This document shows, in pieces, positions 39,049 to 42,910 of a stretch of DNA of 42,910 nucleotides. Origin of the DNA: JBOHRN01 sp050732775 (GTDB lineage Bacteria; Gemmatimonadota; Gemmatimonadetes; Longimicrobiales; Longimicrobiaceae); the NCBI GenBank assembly GCA_050732775.1, contig JBOHRN010000059.1:1-42910 (forward strand), read 5' to 3'. Every line of letters begins with the position of its first letter. Position 1 is the first letter of the stretch. The translations under genes were made by a program, and so were the position numbers. Under the pieces are notes generated by a model. It made no database searches, was not told the origin of the DNA, and saw only the letters and a list, made by a program, of their open reading frames with translations.

Positions 39049-40710
39049 CTACTCCCGGGGCGAGTCCGGCACCGCACTCGGCTCGTCGAGTGCGCCCCGG
39101 CGTTTGGCCATGGCGAAGAGGGCCTCCTGGTCCGGCGCGTTCTCGAGCAAGTTCAGGGCGGTCTGGATGGTCTGGTCGAACTCGGCGCCCCGGCGCGAGG
39201 CGACCGCCGCCCCGAAGCGGTGGCGCGCGATGCGGTAGCTCAGGAAACGCTCCACCCAGTCTCGGGCGGCGGCAAACTCCTCCGGGTCCGGCTCGGCCCC
39301 GGTCGCGGCGAGCCGGCGTAAGAAGTCGTCCAGCATGGCATCGGTGACCCGAAAGTCAGCAGACAACCGCGGCTGGGCGCGGCCCAACTCCACCGCTTGT
39401 TGGAAGGCCGCGTCCTCCATCTCGGTAAGGTACCGGTACGCCCAGGCTAGGAACTCTTCCTCCTCTTCGTCGGGCTCGCTCTGAACCAGCAGGTCGGGGA
39501 TGATCCCCCCGCCTCCGTAAACCACCCGCCCGGAGTCGGTCTGGTACGTCTCGCGCCCGGCCGTATCGACCGGCTCCCTGGCGGAGAGGTCACCGTCGGG
39601 GTGCGCGTCCGCCGCGGTAAGCAGAGCGGGGTCGTCGCTGTCGTGGTCGCGTTGAATGGAGCGGCCCGCCGGGGTGTACCAACGACCCGTGGTCAGCTTG
39701 AGGAAGTTGCCGCCCGACAAGGGGTAGAGGGTCTGGACCGACCCCTTTCCGAAGGTCCCCCCCTCTCCCACTACCAAGGCACGGTCGTGATCCTGAAGAG
39801 CCCCGGCCACGATCTCCGCGGCGCTGGCGCTGTACGAGTCTACCAGCACCACCACCCTCAATCCGCGGTGGCTCTCCGGGGTGCTGGCGCGGAAGCTCTG
39901 GTTCTGGCGCGGGTCACGGGAACGGATTTCCAAGATGGTCTCGCCCCGCTCCAGGAAGAGGTCCGATACCGCCACCCCCTGCTCCAGGAGCCCGCCGGGG
40001 TTCTGGCGCAAGTCGAGGATCAGCCCGTCCGCTCCTTCGTCCCGCAACTTCTGGATGGCGTCCTCGATCTCCTCCGTGGCGGTCTCGCTGAAGAGGGTCA
40101 GCTTGAGGTAGCCGACCCGCTCCGAGAGCCGGTACGCAAAGGGAACGGCGTGGATGTGGATCTCGTCGCGCACCACCCGGTATGGGATCGGCTCGTTCAC
40201 GCCGGGGCGGGCGATAGAGATGTTGACCGGCGCACCCTTGGGGCCCCTGAGGGCGTTTACCGCGTCCTGGTCGGACCATCCCTCGGTGGACTCGCCCTCC
40301 ACCTCGACGATGCGGTCGCCCGCGATGAGCCCAGCCCTCTCGGCCGGAGTGTCGGGCAGGGCTGAGATGATGGTGATCCACCCATCGCGCACCGAAATTT
40401 CGATCCCCAGTCCGCCGTACTCTCCCGTAGTCTGGACTGCCAGGTCTTCATAGTCCTCGGCCGTCAGAAAGCTGGTGTGCGGGTCGCCCAGCTCGCGCAG
40501 GAGCCCCTCCACCGCCATCCGGTACAGCTCGCTCTCGGAGCGCTCGTCTACGTAGCGGTCGGCGAGGTGCTCGATCACCTCGTCGAGGAGGCGGGCGCGG
40601 CGGGCCGGGTTTTCTTCTTCGCCCGGGTGCTGTTGCAGGAGCCACCCCCCCGACAGGGAGGCGGCCAGGACCACCAGCAGGGGTGCAAGGATGGAGCGCT
40701 TGAAGTTCAT
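39049..40710 (-). CDS. ctpA: S41 family C-terminal processing protease (CtpA)
   Basis: 553 residues. Signal anchor at 5-25, helical region, PDZ domain at about 95-170 (YGGLGIEISVRDG, AGLIAGDRIVEVEG), then the S41 protease with LRQNPGGLL, catalytic Ser296 (SYSASAAEI) and Lys322 (TFGKGSVQ). The gap between them is one residue longer than in the enzymes I know (EGGTFGKG). The tail from about 430 is helical and acidic with an EEEEE run. Periplasmic; cleaves proteins from the C-terminus, for example in cell-wall enzyme turnover. A weak promoter (TAGACC-N17-TAAGAT, 40720-40748) would give a nearly leaderless transcript. Confidence 0.93.
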   Translation of the reverse strand: MNFKRSILAPLLVVLAASLSGGWLLQQHPGEEENPARRARLLDEVIEHLADRYVDERSESELYRMAVEGLLRELGDPHTSFLTAEDYEDLAVQTTGEYGGLGIEISVRDGWITIISALPDTPAERAGLIAGDRIVEVEGESTEGWSDQDAVNALRGPKGAPVNISIARPGVNEPIPYRVVRDEIHIHAVPFAYRLSERVGYLKLTLFSETATEEIEDAIQKLRDEGADGLILDLRQNPGGLLEQGVAVSDLFLERGETILEIRSRDPRQNQSFRASTPESHRGLRVVVLVDSYSASAAEIVAGALQDHDRALVVGEGGTFGKGSVQTLYPLSGGNFLKLTTGRWYTPAGRSIQRDHDSDDPALLTAADAHPDGDLSAREPVDTAGRETYQTDSGRVVYGGGGIIPDLLVQSEPDEEEEEFLAWAYRYLTEMEDAAFQQAVELGRAQPRLSADFRVTDAMLDDFLRRLAATGAEPDPEEFAAARDWVERFLSYRIARHRFGAAVASRRGAEFDQTIQTALNLLENAPDQEALFAMAKRRGALDEPSAVPDSPRE

Positions 40711-40745
40711 GCGAAGCAGATCTTAGTTCGGGAAAGGCAGCAGGT

Positions 40746-41414
40746 CTAATCTATTTCACTGCTAACACCGCTCACGCCAAAAAGTTCGGGGAAGCGGGCT
40801 TGCAAGCCCTCTAGCACGCGCCCGTGGACCTCTTGCCGGGAGCCGCGGGCGTCGACCAGAACGAGGGATGAAAGTTGCGCCGCCAACTCCCGGTAGCTGT
40901 CGGCTACCCGGCGGTGAAAGCTCTTACCCGCCGACTCCATCCGGTCCACCGCTTCGCCAGCCAGATGGCGGCGACTGGCTCCTTCCTCGACAGAAAGCTC
41001 CAGCAGCAAAGTGGCGTCGGGGGAAAGACCACCCGTGGCCAACTGGTTGCACCGCCTGACCTCCTCGAGCGGAAGCCCCCGACCCCCCGCCTGGTAAGCG
41101 AAAGTAGAGAGCTCGAAGCGGTCCGCCACCACCACCTCGCACCTGGTCAAGGCGGGCCGCACCACCTCTTGCACGAAGGCGGCCCGGGCCGCCAGCATCA
41201 AAAAAAGCTCGCTTTCGGCCGGAACCCTGACGGTTTTGTCCCGCAGCACCGTCTCCCGGACGCGCTCGCCCAGGAGGGTACCACCCGGCTCCCGGGCCAG
41301 GGTTACTACTCGGCCCCGCTCCCGCAGGGCCTCCGCCAGCAACGCCGCCTGGGTGCTCTTTCCCGCACCCTCCACTCCCTCCAAGGCAAGAAAAAAACCC
41401 GTGCCTCCGCTCAC
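40746..41414 (-). CDS. tmk: Thymidylate kinase
   Basis: 222 residues from a GTG that overlaps the upstream kinase stop (GTGA). P-loop LEGVEGAGKSTQ near 10-21, TLAREPGGTLLGERVR, the DRFELSTFAYQAGGRGL motif and a LID region with LSVEEGASRR. Phosphorylates dTMP to dTDP. Length is close to the family norm. The start was set by the overlap; longer in-frame starts run through the kinase gene. Confidence 0.92.
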   Translation of the reverse strand: MSGGTGFFLALEGVEGAGKSTQAALLAEALRERGRVVTLAREPGGTLLGERVRETVLRDKTVRVPAESELFLMLAARAAFVQEVVRPALTRCEVVVADRFELSTFAYQAGGRGLPLEEVRRCNQLATGGLSPDATLLLELSVEEGASRRHLAGEAVDRMESAGKSFHRRVADSYRELAAQLSSLVLVDARGSRQEVHGRVLEGLQARFPELFGVSGVSSEID

Positions 41415-42586
41415 GGCCGGGCCCCGACGGCGCCACCGTGAGCGGAGGCCGGAGAGGGGGCGGGCGCCGACAGTTGGGCGGGAAGGCGGAAGTGGAACCG
41501 GCTCCCCCGGCCCGGCTCGCTTTCCACCCACACCTCTCCCCCGTGCGCCTCCACCGCCAGCCGGACAAAGGTTAGGCCGAGCCCGGAGGAGCCGGTCCTG
41601 AGCCCGTTCTCCCCCCCCACTTTAGCGAACTTCTCGAAGATCACTTCCTGCACCTCGGGAGAGATGCCGCCTCCGTCGTCGGCCACGGTGAAGCGGACCT
41701 CTTCACCCTCGCAGCGGGCCGAGACCAGGACCGATACACCCTTTCCGCCGTGGCGCAGGGCGTTGCCGATCAGGTTGGAGAGGACCCGCGAGAGGAGCCG
41801 GCGGTCGGCCCGCAGCGTCACTTCGGGGCCGGGATCGACCCGGAGCCGGGCGCGGCGCCGTTCGGCCCGCACCCGCCAGTCGCCCCCCACGCTTTGCAGC
41901 AAGCCGGCGACCCCCACCGGGGAGCTCTCGATGCTCGCGCCGGGCTCCTCCAGCCGGGAGACGTCCAGGAGGTCCTCGACCAGTTGGAGGGCGTCGTCCC
42001 CCCGCTCCAGGGCGTCTCCCGCCAGCCGCGCGCCGTCACCCGAGAGCCGACCCAACTCACCGTCCAGCGCCATCTCCAGGGTGCCGAGGACGGTTCCCAG
42101 AGGCGATTTGAGGTCGTGGACGATCATCTGCATGAGGTCCTCCTTGTACTGCTCCAGCTCACGCAGCCGCAGGTAGGAGCTCTCCAAACGGTTGTTGGCT
42201 TCCTTGAGCCGCAGCAGGGAACGGACGCGGGCGAGCAGGAGGGGACGGTCGAACGGTTTGGTGAGGAAGTCGTCTCCCCCGGCCTCGATGGCTTGGAGTT
42301 TGTCGTCGCTGCCGGAAAGCGCGGTCACGAAGACCACGGGGGTGTTGGCGGTGCGGGGGTCCCGTTTGAGGGTTCGGCAAACTTCGTAGCCGGTCATGCC
42401 GGGCATCATGATATCCAGGATTATGAGGTCCGGGTCTTCGCTCCACGCCACCTCCAACGCCTGTTCACCACCCGCGGCCTCGATCACCCGGTACTCCATC
42501 GCGCACAGCAACTGTCCTAACAGGTCCCGGTTGACGGGGTCGTCGTCGACCACCAGCAGCAGCGGAAGGTCGCGGGAAGGGCTCAC
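41411..42586 (-). CDS. Response regulator receiver - histidine kinase hybrid
   Basis: 391 residues from a GTG that overlaps the upstream stop. Receiver domain at about 8-125 with the phospho-accepting Asp in LIILDIMMPGMTG and switch Lys in DFLTKPFD. A short coiled coil leads to HisKA with H-box MIVHDLKSPLGTVLG and HATPase_c with N-box SNLIGNALRHGG, G1 VADDGGGIS and G2 GSSGLGLTFV. No membrane segment, so it is a cytosolic kinase fed by another kinase through its receiver. The output partner is not in the window. Sits upstream of tmk only by packing. Confidence 0.9.
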   Translation of the reverse strand: MSPSRDLPLLLVVDDDPVNRDLLGQLLCAMEYRVIEAAGGEQALEVAWSEDPDLIILDIMMPGMTGYEVCRTLKRDPRTANTPVVFVTALSGSDDKLQAIEAGGDDFLTKPFDRPLLLARVRSLLRLKEANNRLESSYLRLRELEQYKEDLMQMIVHDLKSPLGTVLGTLEMALDGELGRLSGDGARLAGDALERGDDALQLVEDLLDVSRLEEPGASIESSPVGVAGLLQSVGGDWRVRAERRRARLRVDPGPEVTLRADRRLLSRVLSNLIGNALRHGGKGVSVLVSARCEGEEVRFTVADDGGGISPEVQEVIFEKFAKVGGENGLRTGSSGLGLTFVRLAVEAHGGEVWVESEPGRGSRFHFRLPAQLSAPAPSPASAHGGAVGARP

Positions 42587-42910
42587 CTGCCGAAGACGGT
42601 AAGAGAGCCGGTGAGTCCCCAAAAGTCGTCGCTGATCCCCGGGCCGCTCCGCTTGCCACGCTCCAAGGCCAGATCGATACGAGCCGCCCCCTGGGCCAGG
42701 CGCGCCCCCACCCCGGCCGAGGCGGCGAATTCATTGGGCCAACCGTCCTGGTCCTCTCCCATCCGGAACGGTAGAGCTTCGTACCTGCCGCCCAAGCGCA
42801 GGGGAAAGGAGCGGTCATCCTCGGAGCCGCTGTCCCACTCCACCCCTCCGGCCACCGACCAGCCATTACGGGCACCGCCCGAGCTCCGCAGTTGGTCGTC
42901 GGCCGACGAC
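42583..42910 (-). CDS. C-terminal part of a putative outer-membrane beta-barrel protein
   Basis: The frame is open to the window edge, so the gene starts beyond it; 108 codons plus stop are visible. Alternating polar/hydrophobic strands (GWSVAGGVEWD, FPLRLGGRYEALPF, VGARLAQGAARIDLALERG) and an end SLTVFGR that resembles the final strand of outer-membrane proteins, though the last residue is not aromatic. FadL-like or another barrel family; not enough is present to choose. Overlaps the hybrid kinase start by GTGA. Confidence 0.6.
   Translation of the reverse strand, partial: SSADDQLRSSGGARNGWSVAGGVEWDSGSEDDRSFPLRLGGRYEALPFRMGEDQDGWPNEFAASAGVGARLAQGAARIDLALERGKRSGPGISDDFWGLTGSLTVFGR

Overview
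The window is gene-dense, GC-rich bacterial chromosome with no rRNA, tRNA, insertion sequence, prophage or CRISPR that I can see. Lipoproteins with lipoboxes, a beta-barrel C-terminus, a CcmABC(D) haem exporter, a CtpA protease and a TSUP exporter point to a diderm. The high GC, the frequent GTG/TTG starts, GlnA of the alpha class and an archaeal-type ProS fit Gemmatimonadota or a nearby GC-rich phylum. That placement is an inference, not something the sequence proves. Genes are tightly packed, and many start inside the stop codon of the gene before (ATGA, GTGA or TTGA overlaps).

Layout. 1-4753 (+): the end of a GlpD-type glycerol-3-phosphate dehydrogenase, a small lipoprotein, then a TroA-type metal ABC importer behind a near-consensus promoter. 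The importer permease is fused to a DtxR/MntR-like sensor with Mn-type ligands. 4790-6110: a lipoprotein divergent from a PerR-type peroxide sensor that ends in a terminator. 6129-10234: a DUF116 membrane protein divergent from a GlcD-like flavoprotein, then glutamine synthetase with its own promoter. 10228-19844 (mostly -): CCA-adding enzyme, SDR, ferritin-like protein, CpsB-like PHP phosphatase, alaS, recA, threonine aldolase and Mn-type superoxide dismutase. 20069-25117 (+): the imuA-imuB-dnaE2 mutagenesis cassette. 25041-42910 (-): a run of 19 co-directional genes, the most upstream one cut by the window edge, with gaps of at most about 60 nt: ccmD/C/B/A, lysA, proS, hisS, dnaJ, hrcA, hemW, dprA, obg, an asparaginase, a TSUP permease, ctpA, tmk, a response regulator-histidine kinase and the end of an outer-membrane protein.

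How parts work together. PerR, SodA, the ferritin-like protein and the probable Mn importer form a plausible oxidative-stress and Mn/Fe theme. RecA and ImuA/ImuB/DnaE2 form a DNA-damage module: both transcription units carry the same AT-rich 16-bp element (TTCG-N7-TTCG core) in the promoter region, a candidate SOS operator. HrcA-DnaJ and HisS/ProS/Obg/DprA/HemW/Tmk are housekeeping.

Most worth a second look: the permease-MntR fusion, the shared recA/imuA operator candidate, a perfect 28-bp palindrome at the hisS/proS junction that seems to have displaced the hisS stop codon, an ImuB that seems to lack its fingers region, and an Obg with a missing interdomain loop.
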